Source: Muribaculaceae bacterium
GTDB lineage: Bacteria > Bacteroidota > Bacteroidia > Bacteroidales > Muribaculaceae
Direction: 5' to 3'
Length of the DNA stretch: 64,000 bases
Assembly (NCBI GenBank): GCA_029061255.1
Contig: JAIDSL010000101.1
Span: 1-64,000 of the forward strand
Part shown: piece after piece, positions 1-10,282 of the stretch
Numbering within the stretch: the first letter of the stretch is position 1
Layout of the letters: each line of letters opens with the position of its first letter
The notes under the pieces: model-generated
What the model was told of the DNA's origin: nothing
Databases searched by the model: none
Seen by the model: the letters and a program-made list of their open reading frames with translations, nothing else
Position numbers and translations under genes: made by a program

Positions 1-15
1 CCTGCACACAGTACA

Positions 16-1329
16 TTGCTGGCCCTGAGCCAGCTGGCGCAAAGCGCAATTTCTTTCCATGCCCCATCTGATTGGACATCATGGAGCATCATCGTGCTGA
101 TAGCCCTTATCTGCCTAATGCTCTCGGCTTTCGTTTCCGGCAGCGAGATATCTTATTTTGGTCTTTCGCAAGGAGATATAGAAGAACTTGAAGAAGACGA
201 AAGCCCGAATGCACAAAAGGCACTAAAGCTAATTAAGAATCCCGAGAAACTTTTAGCTACAATTTTGATAGCCAACAATCTTGTGAACATCACAATGGTT
301 GTGCTTCTTACATTTGCTATCAATCAAGTCGTGGTGTTCCACTCGGCAGTTGTAGGATTTCTCTTGCAAACCGTCTTGCTGACATTCCTTTTGCTTCTTT
401 TTGGAGAAATATTCCCAAAACTTGTGGCCCGCGGCCGAAGCATTAAATGGGCTCTCATGGCTGCCTCAGGCATTGGGTTCTTCTCGACTATATTCACTCC
501 CCTTTCTTCAATACTTGTCAAATCATCGGGCATCATCAATAAGGTAGTAGCTAAAAAGCAAGAAAACCTTACCACCGATGAGCTTGAAAAAGCTCTTGAG
601 ATCTCAGATCTCAAAGAAGGTAAAGACAAAGAAATGCTTGAAGGCATTCTCTCTTTTGGGGAAAAGGGAGCGAGTGAAATTATGATTTCACGCGTTGATG
701 TGACTGATATTGAGTATCATGCAGATTTCAAGGAGGTGGTCGATGTAATTGTGAAGTCAGGCTATAGCCGAATCCCCGTCTATGACCGCACACAAGACAC
801 TATCAAGGGTATCCTCTACTCAAAAGACCTCCTGCCCTATATTGGCACAGAAGATGAAAAATTCAGATGGCAGGCTTTGATCCGCGATGCATATTTCGTG
901 CCGGAGTCCCGTTCGCTCGATGATCTTCTCGAGGATTTCCGTACGAAGAAGATACATATGGCAATTGTAATCGATGAATATGGTGACACCCAGGGTATTG
1001 TGACACTGGAAGATGTGATAGAGGAGATCGTAGGTGAAATCGATGATGAATATGACGAAACCCAGAATCTTTACCGGAAAATTTCGCCCGACACGTATGT
1101 ATTTGACGCCAAGATACCTATCAGCGACTTCTGCCGCGTTACAGACACTGATGAAGAGGAATTAGGCGACATTGGGGATGCAGAGACACTTGCAGGATTG
1201 ATGCTTGAAATAAAAGGGGATTTCCCGGAAAACAAGGAATCATTGCAGCGTGGACCGTTCCGCTTCCTGATATTGCAGATGGAAAAGCATCGCATCACGA
1301 AGATCAGGGCATCCAAAATTAATGCATAA
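16..1329 (+). CDS. gldE: GldE-like / CNNM-CBS-CorC domain membrane protein (5' end may lie outside the window)
   Basis: N-terminal DUF21-like TM region, CBS pair (SRIPVYDRTQDTIKGILYSKDLL; MAIVIDEYGDTQGIVTLEDVIEEIVGEIDDEYD) and CorC_HlyC C-terminus. The frame is open to the window start and the ORF-track start is TTG. Confidence 0.8.
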   Translation: MLALSQLAQSAISFHAPSDWTSWSIIVLIALICLMLSAFVSGSEISYFGLSQGDIEELEEDESPNAQKALKLIKNPEKLLATILIANNLVNITMVVLLTFAINQVVVFHSAVVGFLLQTVLLTFLLLLFGEIFPKLVARGRSIKWALMAASGIGFFSTIFTPLSSILVKSSGIINKVVAKKQENLTTDELEKALEISDLKEGKDKEMLEGILSFGEKGASEIMISRVDVTDIEYHADFKEVVDVIVKSGYSRIPVYDRTQDTIKGILYSKDLLPYIGTEDEKFRWQALIRDAYFVPESRSLDDLLEDFRTKKIHMAIVIDEYGDTQGIVTLEDVIEEIVGEIDDEYDETQNLYRKISPDTYVFDAKIPISDFCRVTDTDEEELGDIGDAETLAGLMLEIKGDFPENKESLQRGPFRFLILQMEKHRITKIRASKINA

Positions 1330-1500
1330 TTCATAATGCATAATGCTTAATTAGCTATGCTTAAGCTAAAGCAAGTCATAATGCATAATGGAGGCAAGAT
1401 AAAAAAAAGGCCTATGAATTTTGCGTTGATCTATTTGCTTGTAGGTAATGAATGATGGAGAATTGAACATGAATTATGCATTATGAATTATGCATTAAAT
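1321..1500. repeat. TGCATAAT/ATTATGCA repeat array (forward and inverted blocks)
   Basis: aatgcataattcataatgcataatgc ... gaattatgcattatgaattatgcatt. Confidence 0.85.
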
Positions 1501-1507
1501 TAAGAAT

Positions 1508-2206
1508 ATGAGTGATTTTATGTATGAGAGGGAGATAGCACCGTGTGGAGTGGCTATCGAAGAGATATATGGGGCAGATGAGAAGTCGGCAAAGGTGTGG
1601 AAACTCTTTGCCATGCAAATCTTCTCTGAGGCTGAGGGTGATTATCGGGAGATTGACCATCTTGACAATGGCGCGCCAATACTTGACGGCATTCCACAGC
1701 GAATCTCTGTATCTCATACATCACACTGCCTCGTAGTAGCATCCCTGCCTAAAACTCCTGACATTGATCTTTCTTCAGTCAACCCGAGAACTGCCCTTGG
1801 AATTGATCTTGAAAAGTCAGACAGGGCACAAGTATTGAAGATAAGGGATAAATTCCTTTCTGCATCGGAGAAGGCTTTGCTTCCTGATATAGCAGACATA
1901 GAGAAAGCCACAGAAAAGGATATAAAAGAGAATATCCTTGCATGGACATGCAAGGAAGCTCTCTTCAAGGCAGACATGGGCATGGCTTCTGACTGGAAGG
2001 AGGATTACAGGATTATAGTTTTGCCAAAAATTGCATCGGATATGCGCTCGGCTACGCCGGAAAAGTATGGGAAAGGTGCTATCAAGGCAGCTGAAGGTGA
2101 GATGGAGATGATTCTCAGCTCATGGGAGTTTGAGGGGCACGTAGTGACGCTGGCATTTTCGGGGAAGATAGCAAAATATCAGCCAAAGCAGAGCCAAAGG
2201 CTCTGA
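1508..2206 (+). CDS. 4'-phosphopantetheinyl transferase superfamily protein
   Basis: ALGIDLEK and WTCKEALFKA motifs typical of Sfp/AcpS-type PPTases. Confidence 0.85.
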   Translation: MSDFMYEREIAPCGVAIEEIYGADEKSAKVWKLFAMQIFSEAEGDYREIDHLDNGAPILDGIPQRISVSHTSHCLVVASLPKTPDIDLSSVNPRTALGIDLEKSDRAQVLKIRDKFLSASEKALLPDIADIEKATEKDIKENILAWTCKEALFKADMGMASDWKEDYRIIVLPKIASDMRSATPEKYGKGAIKAAEGEMEMILSSWEFEGHVVTLAFSGKIAKYQPKQSQRL

Positions 2207-2231
2207 CACCGGAACAAACCTTGACACTAAA

Positions 2232-3005
2232 TTACAATTTCTTTCCATTGACTCCTATGCCGAAGAGGGCGTAGTCGTAGTAGGCGGGGTCGTCAGGGCG
2301 GTATTGGCGGAGTACTTGCGTCAGCTCTTCCACGGCCTTGCGGTCGTCTTGCTTGCGGGTGAGGAGTCCGAGATCGCGTGCAGTATTGCCGACGTGCACG
2401 TCGAGAGGAATATAGAGCTTTGATTTCGGTATTGACTTCCATACTCCCATGTCCACGATTCCGTCATCGCGAACAAGCCAGCGAAGAGCCATATTTACGC
2501 GTTTTAGCGCAGTCTGCTTGAGATTATTGGGAAGACCTCTCTTTGAAGGAACGCCTCCATTGGCATCGGTGATAATCTTTTGCATTTCCTCTACCAATTT
2601 CCATGCCGGAGCCGCATCATCAGCAGCTTTTATTGCGGCGCTGAAGGCATCCAGACTATCGTAACGCTTATAAATCTCGCGAAGACCCGTCAGTAAATGT
2701 TGCAAATCGCGTGCAAAGAATGTGCGATGGATATTTTGCGACGGGTCAAGATCGAGATAACCTTCATCCATCACATAATTATACGGATCCTGCCCCATAA
2801 GTCCTAACAGTCGCTCTGCATCACGGCAAATCATGGTGCGTTTGCCCCATGCTATATGAGATGCGAGGAGAGAGACTATCTCTATGTCTTGCAATTTCTC
2901 AAATCTTCTTGGGAATTGGACCGGATCGTGTGCAATGAATTCCGGGCGGTTGATGAGATAAGCTTGCTCGTCTAAGAATTCTTTCATATTTTTTGGAGAA
3001 CTCAT
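2232..3005 (-). CDS. TIGR02757 family protein (DUF2400)
   Basis: Overall sequence pattern (SLLASHIAWGKRTMICRDAERLL... LDVHVGNTARDLGLL). Confidence 0.75.
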   Translation of the reverse strand: MSSPKNMKEFLDEQAYLINRPEFIAHDPVQFPRRFEKLQDIEIVSLLASHIAWGKRTMICRDAERLLGLMGQDPYNYVMDEGYLDLDPSQNIHRTFFARDLQHLLTGLREIYKRYDSLDAFSAAIKAADDAAPAWKLVEEMQKIITDANGGVPSKRGLPNNLKQTALKRVNMALRWLVRDDGIVDMGVWKSIPKSKLYIPLDVHVGNTARDLGLLTRKQDDRKAVEELTQVLRQYRPDDPAYYDYALFGIGVNGKKL

Positions 3006-3010
3006 TTTTT

Positions 3011-3035
3011 CGGACGCACGAGCCGTGCGTCCCTA
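3011..3035. repeat. GGACGCACG(AGC)CGTGCGTCC palindromic repeat
   Basis: cggacgcacgagccgtgcgtcccta. Confidence 0.85.
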
Positions 3036-3075
3036 CAAGATTATTTGATTTTCAGATGTATGTGCTATGCTTGAC

Positions 3076-4581
3076 CTACAAGATTATTTGAATGGGTTCG
3101 GATTCGCGGTTGTTGCGGTCGAGGGCCGTAACAGCGAAGCGCATTCCTTTCACTTCAGATTCATCATCGTCTTCTGATACGAGATATTCCTTATTAGGTG
3201 TCATCAGCATGATTGCCTCCACGTTATCCAAGTCAAGTTCCTCATCCTCAAGGAATGAATATATCACAAAGCGTGTCTGGTCGGTGGCTTTCTGCATCTG
3301 TTTGTCAGCATCCCACTCAAGATATATTTTGCCATCTTTCTTTGCCATACGAAGGTTTTTGACCGGAGCCGGAGATTCTTTTGCACTTCCATAGGCCGGA
3401 GGAATCGCAACAGTGTTCTGGTGAACGAAGGCAAGTGAGTCAGCGACACCTTTCATGTTGCCGGTGACCCAATAACCATGCCACCACACATTTCCCTTGA
3501 TATTTGGTAACTCACGCGATAGCTTCACCTTTGTAGCAAGTTCATTAGAATCGCCTGCTCCAGGATCAGCATTATTCATCGTGCGCTGCACGTCTTGACC
3601 AATAAACACATCGACTCCATAGCAATTGTCGTTCCACCAATGGGCAAGATGCCGGCTCGGAGCAGCCTTGAAGTCGAGGGTCCAATATAGCTGAGGCGCA
3701 AGATAGTCAACCCATCCATTCTTAGCCCAAAGCAATACGTCGGCATAGAGACCGTCATAATTCTGCAAGCCATTCGAATCTGAGCCGCGTGGGTCAGTCT
3801 TTTTATTTCGCCATATGCCAAACGGGCTAACGCCAAACCGAACCCAAGGCTTTGTCTGCTTTATTGTCTGGTTCATTTGCTCAATCAGGAGGTCAACATT
3901 ATGGCGGCGCCAGTCCTCACGTTTCATTCCTCCACCAAATTTTGCATATGAAGCATCGTCAGGAATCTTCACTCCTGCCACCGGATATGGATAGAAATAA
4001 TCGTCGATATGGATAGCGTCCACGTCATAGCGCTTGGTGATGTCTTTGACCACTTCACATATATAGTCGCGGTTTTCCTGATATGCGGGATCGAAGAAAA
4101 TCTTCCCGTCATACTTGAAGAAACGCTCCGGATGCTTCTTTGAGATGTGATCAGCCGGGAGCACCTCTTTCGGGGAAGAAGTGACACGATATGGATTCAA
4201 CCAGGCATGAAGTTCCATGCCTCGCTTGTGGGCCTCTTCTATGGCAAATTCGAGGGGATCCCAAAGAGGAGCCGGGGCTACGCCTCGCTTGCCTGTGATC
4301 CAGCTCGACCATGGCTCTATCTCGCTTATATATGCGGCATCAGCCGTAGGACGCACCTGGAAAATCACTGCATTGCAACCTGTGCGGTGCAAGCGGTCAA
4401 TCTGGTCGGCGATATATGCCTTCAGCTGGGCACTACCCTTTTGCTGGGTGTTCATATATTGCGTCTGCCCTATGATATGGAGCCATGCACCGCGGAATTC
4501 ACGCTTGGGATTTGAAGCGGATGCATAAAATGGGATAAGGGAAAATAGCAGTACTATTTGGATTAAAAATTTAATCTTCAT
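3076..4581 (-). CDS. Glycoside hydrolase-like GHL10 family (COG1649/YngK-like) secreted protein
   Basis: Signal peptide; REFRGAWLHII, AVIFQVRPTADA, HAWLNPYRV, DAIHIDDYFYPYP motifs. Confidence 0.85.
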   Translation of the reverse strand: MKIKFLIQIVLLFSLIPFYASASNPKREFRGAWLHIIGQTQYMNTQQKGSAQLKAYIADQIDRLHRTGCNAVIFQVRPTADAAYISEIEPWSSWITGKRGVAPAPLWDPLEFAIEEAHKRGMELHAWLNPYRVTSSPKEVLPADHISKKHPERFFKYDGKIFFDPAYQENRDYICEVVKDITKRYDVDAIHIDDYFYPYPVAGVKIPDDASYAKFGGGMKREDWRRHNVDLLIEQMNQTIKQTKPWVRFGVSPFGIWRNKKTDPRGSDSNGLQNYDGLYADVLLWAKNGWVDYLAPQLYWTLDFKAAPSRHLAHWWNDNCYGVDVFIGQDVQRTMNNADPGAGDSNELATKVKLSRELPNIKGNVWWHGYWVTGNMKGVADSLAFVHQNTVAIPPAYGSAKESPAPVKNLRMAKKDGKIYLEWDADKQMQKATDQTRFVIYSFLEDEELDLDNVEAIMLMTPNKEYLVSEDDDESEVKGMRFAVTALDRNNRESEPIQIIL

Positions 4582-4617
4582 TTAAGGTATCTATTCTGTA
4601 TTGACTTAATTTATTAA

Positions 4618-4641
4618 GGACGCACGAGCCGTGCGTCCCTA
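4618..4641. repeat. GGACGCACGAGCCGTGCGTCC palindromic repeat
   Basis: ggacgcacgagccgtgcgtcccta. Confidence 0.85.
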
Positions 4642-4671
4642 CATTGTTATTCGGAAATTCAGAATTCACGA

Positions 4672-7215
4672 TCAGTCGCCATAGAGGGAGTCCCACCAGG
4701 AGGGATCGTCCTGGAGATGCTTGGCAAACCATGCCATTATGGTGGCGTGCCAAGGTTTACGCTTGTCGTGGTTGGTGATTATGTGGTTCTCACCGTCTAC
4801 CTGCACAAATTCTACATCGCGACCCAGAATGCGGAGGGCATTGAAGAGCTGTATGCTCTCCCCTATCGGCACATTGGTGTCGACACTGCCATGGAGAAGA
4901 AGGAGGGGAGTATGAATTTTATCTGCATTGAAAAGGGCTCCGTGCTTGGTGAAAAGATCCGGATTGGTCCAGGGATACGATTCGGGGGCAGCCACGGTAT
5001 TGTAGGAATATCCCCAGTTTCCTTCACCCCAATAGGATGTCACGTTGGAAATACCGGCATGCGAAGCCGCTGCTGCAAATATATCTGTCTTGGTCTGGAG
5101 ATATTCAGTCATGAATCCGCCATAGCTTGCACCAAGGCAGCCAATCTTCTTGTCGTTGACAAAGTCATGTGTACGGCAATATTCCTTGACTCCTTCAATA
5201 ATGTCATCAGCAGTGTAGTCGCCCCATGCATTAGCGTGCCGCGCAGAAAACTCCTGTCCATATCCATATGCACCCGAAGGATTGATCACAAGAGTGACAT
5301 ATCCGCGAGAAGCGAATATCTGCGGATCATATACGCTGAGATATCTCTGGCAAGGGGAACATCCACCATAGTAGTAGACGATCAAGGGATATTTCTTATT
5401 CGAGTCAAAGTCGGGAGGGAGCACCTGCATACAGTCAATCGTGGTTCCGTCAGGAGCCTTATAGCTCCATGAAGAAGACTCTCCTGTCTGCATATCGGGA
5501 TAATCGCGCGAATATGGATCATCTACCACACGGAGCTTCCCTGACTTAAGATCCATCAGCTCGCATCTGCCAGCATAGTGATAATCCGATCCTACAGCCG
5601 ACATCCATTTGTTTTCATCTGATCCAATTGAGAATCTGGATATGTAAGGCATTCCGAAGTCGAGCTTCGTGATATTTCCCGATTTGGGATCCATCTTATA
5701 GACATTGAGTGTGAAACCGGCGGAGGCACGGAAATACACCTGACCGTCAACGCTATTCCAGATTGGATATCCCTCGAGAGAAGGATTGAAATCGCGCGTC
5801 ATCGGACGCACTGATTTGTCGACTATGGTCATGATATAACCTTGAACATCATAATCGTTGCTATATTTGTGACCACCATTATTCTTTCCGATTCCTGCAA
5901 AAGCCTCCGGTCCACCTGTAAAGAACAGCTGCTTACCATCGGGGGAATAAATGCACGACTGCACATAGGGATCACCCTTCACGAGGGTATCAGTAGCAAG
6001 AGTATTCAGGTCAAGCTCTATGACATCGTTGAAGTAAAATGGGAATGCATCCATCTTCTCAGTCTGAGAGCCATAGACAAGCTTTCTTGAATCAGGGGAG
6101 ATATCATATACAGTGGTGGTGTTACCTCCATACGTAATTGGTTGTCTTATGCCTGTCTTAAGATCATATTTCTCAAGATAATATCTATTGCGGTGCCCGG
6201 CAAGGCGATCATCCGGCTCCCTGAGTAGCTTTACCGGACCAGCATCTTTAGGACCTTCAACATATTTATAGATAATCAGGAAACTGCAGTCCGGACTAAT
6301 GGTGAAGCTATCTTCCGGAAGTTCAGAAGCCATCAGGGTCTGCTTCTGCGTGGCTGCATCGAGAGAATATAAAGAATATGTCTTGTCAGTCTTCACGGTA
6401 TAAGCAAGCGTACTTCCCTTGGGCAACCAAAAGGCACCCCTCGGGAGGGAGGCATTCAGGGTTTTACCAGTGGAGCATTCTAAAAGTTCCGACCAAGCAC
6501 GGTGGTTATTCTCACCATACATGGTGGAATAGGAAAGTATCATATATTTTCCATCAGGAGAAATCGAAGCTCCGCTCACCCGTGTGCCCAATGCAGATTC
6601 ATCTACGCGGAAACGGGTTGTTGTCGCCGGTCCGGTAGCAATAGCCACACTCTCAAAGCCCTCATCAGGCTCAAACTCAAGCTCAATGCATGGAGCATCA
6701 GGATCGTCAGGGAAAGATATGAACGAAATAAAGAGATCAGCTGTCTCCCCCGGCTCAATTGTCATATTGGTCTTATCCCATGATGGAACGGAATCAGCCT
6801 GACTGATAGTCAGCAAACTTCCGTATGCATCAGACAACTCTGCCATCACATTTGATTTCAATCTAAGAGTTCCCTTCAGAAACCTATCGGGACGCATACG
6901 AGTGGCAAGAGTACGCAACACCGGGCCATTCTCCGATTTGGGGAAATGTACCGAAAATGCAGTGTCTGTCTTCACCTCAGTCCAATCGGCAGATGGCTTG
7001 TCGAGCTTTCTATTTACGCTCTTAAGCAGTTTATCATTGGAAAATGCATTCTTAGCAGCAAGCACGGAGTCTCCGGGCACAGCAGGAAGAAGAAGGCTCG
7101 TTTCTGGTGACACTTTAAAAATGTCAAACTTTACAGACGCGCTATCGCCCCTCACTCCGAGGAATGAGAAGGCGACAGCCGACGCGGCTAAAGCCGCTGT
7201 CAATTTATTGATCAT
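4672..7215 (-). CDS. S9 family prolyl oligopeptidase-like serine peptidase (DPP-IV-like)
   Basis: Beta-propeller N-terminus; GASYGGFMTEYL nucleophile elbow; C-terminal LLLHGSVDTNVP and GENHIITNHDKR. Confidence 0.88.
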   Translation of the reverse strand: MINKLTAALAASAVAFSFLGVRGDSASVKFDIFKVSPETSLLLPAVPGDSVLAAKNAFSNDKLLKSVNRKLDKPSADWTEVKTDTAFSVHFPKSENGPVLRTLATRMRPDRFLKGTLRLKSNVMAELSDAYGSLLTISQADSVPSWDKTNMTIEPGETADLFISFISFPDDPDAPCIELEFEPDEGFESVAIATGPATTTRFRVDESALGTRVSGASISPDGKYMILSYSTMYGENNHRAWSELLECSTGKTLNASLPRGAFWLPKGSTLAYTVKTDKTYSLYSLDAATQKQTLMASELPEDSFTISPDCSFLIIYKYVEGPKDAGPVKLLREPDDRLAGHRNRYYLEKYDLKTGIRQPITYGGNTTTVYDISPDSRKLVYGSQTEKMDAFPFYFNDVIELDLNTLATDTLVKGDPYVQSCIYSPDGKQLFFTGGPEAFAGIGKNNGGHKYSNDYDVQGYIMTIVDKSVRPMTRDFNPSLEGYPIWNSVDGQVYFRASAGFTLNVYKMDPKSGNITKLDFGMPYISRFSIGSDENKWMSAVGSDYHYAGRCELMDLKSGKLRVVDDPYSRDYPDMQTGESSSWSYKAPDGTTIDCMQVLPPDFDSNKKYPLIVYYYGGCSPCQRYLSVYDPQIFASRGYVTLVINPSGAYGYGQEFSARHANAWGDYTADDIIEGVKEYCRTHDFVNDKKIGCLGASYGGFMTEYLQTKTDIFAAAASHAGISNVTSYWGEGNWGYSYNTVAAPESYPWTNPDLFTKHGALFNADKIHTPLLLLHGSVDTNVPIGESIQLFNALRILGRDVEFVQVDGENHIITNHDKRKPWHATIMAWFAKHLQDDPSWWDSLYGD

Positions 7216-7218
7216 AGG

Positions 7219-7779
7219 TTATTTTGTATTTCCGGATACTTCATAGGCTTTTATAGCCTTGAGTTTAATATTGAATATAAGTGTCGAGTAGGGCATAATG
7301 CTTGAGCTCGTGGCAGCATAGCCCGCGTTTTGCGGAATGACACAGGTGACAGAGTCGCCCACGTGCATATTGGTGAGCATAGTCCAGAAGCCCACAATAA
7401 GTGAAGTCGGAGTGAAAGACCTGACACTATCCACTTCATAGAAGCTTGAGTCAAATACCACTCCATTATAATAAGAACCTTGATACACTATATCGCAAGT
7501 TGAATTGTCCATCGGCACAAGGTTGGAGGCTGTCAGGCTCCGGTCGTTGTGCCACTGGGCAAGTATACTGACACCCGGCGCCCAGACAGGAGTTATCTTC
7601 TCGAATACCTTCTTTCCGTCTGCGCCAACGGTATCCTGCATGCGGATGAAGTATGTATCATTCTCATTCTTCCATGCCGTGTAGTCGTATTTATCGTCGT
7701 CGTTTCCAAGGCATGAAGTGAGCCAAGGAGCGAGCAGAAGCGCCATCAGAGCCGGAAGGATATATTTTTTAATATTCAT
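7219..7779 (-). CDS. FKBP-type peptidyl-prolyl isomerase-like/DUF4827-like lipoprotein
   Basis: Lipobox LTSC; C-terminal FKBP-like pattern (VGFWTMLTNMHVGDSVTCVIPQNAGYA). Confidence 0.6.
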   Translation of the reverse strand: MNIKKYILPALMALLLAPWLTSCLGNDDDKYDYTAWKNENDTYFIRMQDTVGADGKKVFEKITPVWAPGVSILAQWHNDRSLTASNLVPMDNSTCDIVYQGSYYNGVVFDSSFYEVDSVRSFTPTSLIVGFWTMLTNMHVGDSVTCVIPQNAGYAATSSSIMPYSTLIFNIKLKAIKAYEVSGNTK

Positions 7780-7862
7780 TATATTTTAAGGACTTAAAGA
7801 TCCTTAAGGCCCTTAAGGTCCTTAAGGTCAAAATTTTATCTTTAATCTTAGATAACTTCAGA

Positions 7863-8462
7863 TTAGAATTCCACTTTCGGAGCCTTGTTTGCGCCGGCCT
7901 CTGCCTTGAATTGCTCCTTCTCCTTGAAGCCAAACCAGCCTGCATAGATGGTGGTCGGGAACTTCTTGATGGAAGTATTGTATTCTTTGACAGCCTGGGT
8001 GTAGCGTTCGCGCTCGGTGGCAATGCGGTTTTCCGTGCCCTCAAGCTGAGTCTGCAGGTCAATGAAGTTCTGGTTGGCCTTCAGGTCGGGGTAAGCTTCC
8101 TTCACGGCATTAACATAGATGTCGAGAGCACCTTTAAGCTTGCTTTGGGCTTCCTGATACTGCTGGATGTTCTGCTGCGGATTTTCTATAGCCTCAGCAG
8201 CATTGTAAGCCTCGGTCAAACCGCTGCGAGCCTGAGTCACCTTAATGAGTGTCTCGCTCTCATGCTCAGAATATCCTTTGACGGTATTCACGAGATTGGG
8301 GATGAGATCGGCACGGCGTTGGTATTGGTTCTCCACCTGAGCCCAAGCCTGGTCAACGGTCTGCTCCTTTTCGACGAGGGAGTTGTAGTTGCAGCTTGAG
8401 AGGGAAGACATCGCCATTATCGCCACGAAGGCTATGGCTATCTTGCTGATTATTTTTTTCAT
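7863..8462 (-). CDS. lemA: LemA family protein
   Basis: NSLVEKEQTVDQAWAQVENQYQRRADLIPNLVNTVKGY is the LemA signature. Confidence 0.93.
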   Translation of the reverse strand: MKKIISKIAIAFVAIMAMSSLSSCNYNSLVEKEQTVDQAWAQVENQYQRRADLIPNLVNTVKGYSEHESETLIKVTQARSGLTEAYNAAEAIENPQQNIQQYQEAQSKLKGALDIYVNAVKEAYPDLKANQNFIDLQTQLEGTENRIATERERYTQAVKEYNTSIKKFPTTIYAGWFGFKEKEQFKAEAGANKAPKVEF

Positions 8463-8468
8463 ATCAAA

Positions 8469-10013
8469 TTACAGGAGTTTTTTGAGCAGGGAATTGAGGG
8501 AGACTTTCTCAGCGAGGATCTTCTCGAGGTCGTCGATATTGACACGCTCCTGCTCCATGGTGTCACGGTGGCGGAGTGTCACGGTGTTGTCCTCAAGAGT
8601 CTGGTGATCTACGGTGATGCAATAAGGAGTGCCGATTGCATCCTGACGGCGGTAACGCTTTCCGATAGAATCTTTCTCATCCACCTGGCAAGTGAAGTCG
8701 AAACGAAGCTTGTGTTGGATTTCACGAGCCTTTTCTGGAAGACCATCTTTCTTCACGAGAGGAAGCACTGCACACTTCACGGGAGCAAGGGGTGCCGGGA
8801 AGTGGAGCACCACGCGACGGTCGCCGTTTCCGAGGTCCTGGTCTTCATAGCAGCTGCAGAATACGCTGAGGAACATACGGTCCACTCCGATTGAAGTCTC
8901 AATTACATAAGGCACATAGCTCTGGTTAAGCTCCGGATCGAAATACTGTATCTTCTTGCCTGAGAACTTCTCATGCTGGCTGAGGTCGAAGTTTGTACGG
9001 GAGTGTATACCTTCCACTTCCTTGAATCCGAATGGCATCTCAAATTCGATGTCGGTTGCAGCGTTTGCATAGTGAGCCAGTTTCTCATGGTCATGGTAGC
9101 GATACTTAGCGTCGCCAAGGCCAAGAGCCTTGTGCCATTTCAGGCGGGTTGCACGCCAATAGTCGAACCACTTCATTTCCTCGCCGGGGCGAACGAAGAA
9201 TTGCATCTCCATCTGCTCGAATTCACGCATACGGAAGATGAACTGACGCGCCACGATCTCATTGCGGAATGCCTTGCCAATCTGGGCGATACCGAAAGGA
9301 ATACGCATGCGGCCCGTCTTCTGCACGTTGAGATAGTTGACGAAGATACCCTGAGCAGTTTCGGGACGAAGATAAACGTCCATCGCACCGTCGGCTGTAG
9401 AACCCATTTCGGTCTTGAACATAAGGTTGAACTGGCGCACATCGGTCCAGTTCTTTGTGCCGCTGATGGGATCCACGATCTCATAGTCAAGGATAATCTG
9501 CTTGAGATCTGCGAGGTCGTTGGCGTTCATTGCGTCAGAAAAACGCTGATGCAGTTCGTCGCGCTTCTTCTGGTGTTCGAGCACACGGGCGTTGGTGGCA
9601 CGGAATTGAGCCTCGTCGAAAGCGTCACCGAAACGCTTTGCAGCCTTAGCCACTTCCTTATTTATCTTCTCGTCGATCTTGGCGATTTCATCTTCGATGA
9701 GCACATCAGCACGGTAGCGTTTCTTTGAGTCGCGGTTGTCGATGAGGGGATCATTGAAAGCGTCAACGTGGCCGGATGCCTTCCAGATTGTAGGGTGCAT
9801 GAATATGGCTGAGTCGATGCCTACGATGTTGTCGTGGAGCATAGTCATTGCTTCCCACCAGTAGCGTTTGATATTGTTTTTCAGTTCCACGCCGTTCTGG
9901 CCGTAGTCATACACTGCGCTTAGACCGTCATAGATTTCTGATGACTGGAATACGAATCCATATTCTTTGGCGTGAGCCACAATCGTCTTGAAGACATCTT
10001 CCTGTTTTGCCAT
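8469..10013 (-). CDS. glyS: Glycine--tRNA ligase
   Basis: Class II aaRS of GlyRS alpha2 type; YLRPETAQGIFVNYLNV, RMREFEQMEMQFFVRPGEE. Confidence 0.95.
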   Translation of the reverse strand: MAKQEDVFKTIVAHAKEYGFVFQSSEIYDGLSAVYDYGQNGVELKNNIKRYWWEAMTMLHDNIVGIDSAIFMHPTIWKASGHVDAFNDPLIDNRDSKKRYRADVLIEDEIAKIDEKINKEVAKAAKRFGDAFDEAQFRATNARVLEHQKKRDELHQRFSDAMNANDLADLKQIILDYEIVDPISGTKNWTDVRQFNLMFKTEMGSTADGAMDVYLRPETAQGIFVNYLNVQKTGRMRIPFGIAQIGKAFRNEIVARQFIFRMREFEQMEMQFFVRPGEEMKWFDYWRATRLKWHKALGLGDAKYRYHDHEKLAHYANAATDIEFEMPFGFKEVEGIHSRTNFDLSQHEKFSGKKIQYFDPELNQSYVPYVIETSIGVDRMFLSVFCSCYEDQDLGNGDRRVVLHFPAPLAPVKCAVLPLVKKDGLPEKAREIQHKLRFDFTCQVDEKDSIGKRYRRQDAIGTPYCITVDHQTLEDNTVTLRHRDTMEQERVNIDDLEKILAEKVSLNSLLKKLL

Positions 10014-10231
10014 ATTGTTTTATGCGTTTTACGTTATGCGTTTTACGTTGTACGAAGTCTTTACCACTTTGTACGAATTCTGATAGAGCGATGACATCAA
10101 CCAGTGAGTACGAAAGTTGATTCATTCAATTTGCAAAGTTAATCATTTTTTTTCAAATAGAACCCCTAAATATTCATTTTTTACATTTTTAATACTTTTC
10201 GCTGACACCTCAGTGTAATCAGAGAAAAAAA

Positions 10232-10262
10232 GGGACGCATAAGCCGAAGCCATGCGTCCCTA
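10232..10262. repeat. Diverged copy of the GGACGCA...TGCGTCC palindromic repeat
   Basis: gggacgcataagccgaagccatgcgtccct. Confidence 0.7.
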
Positions 10263-10282
10263 AAATATGCATCAAGTAATTA

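Noticed and set aside
4717-5472. 251-aa + strand ORF antisense to the S9 peptidase
   Set aside because: The opposite strand encodes a clear conserved peptidase catalytic domain; the antisense product has no recognisable motifs.
8973-9728. 251-aa + strand ORF antisense to glyS
   Set aside because: Antisense to highly conserved glycyl-tRNA synthetase motifs; a codon-bias artefact.
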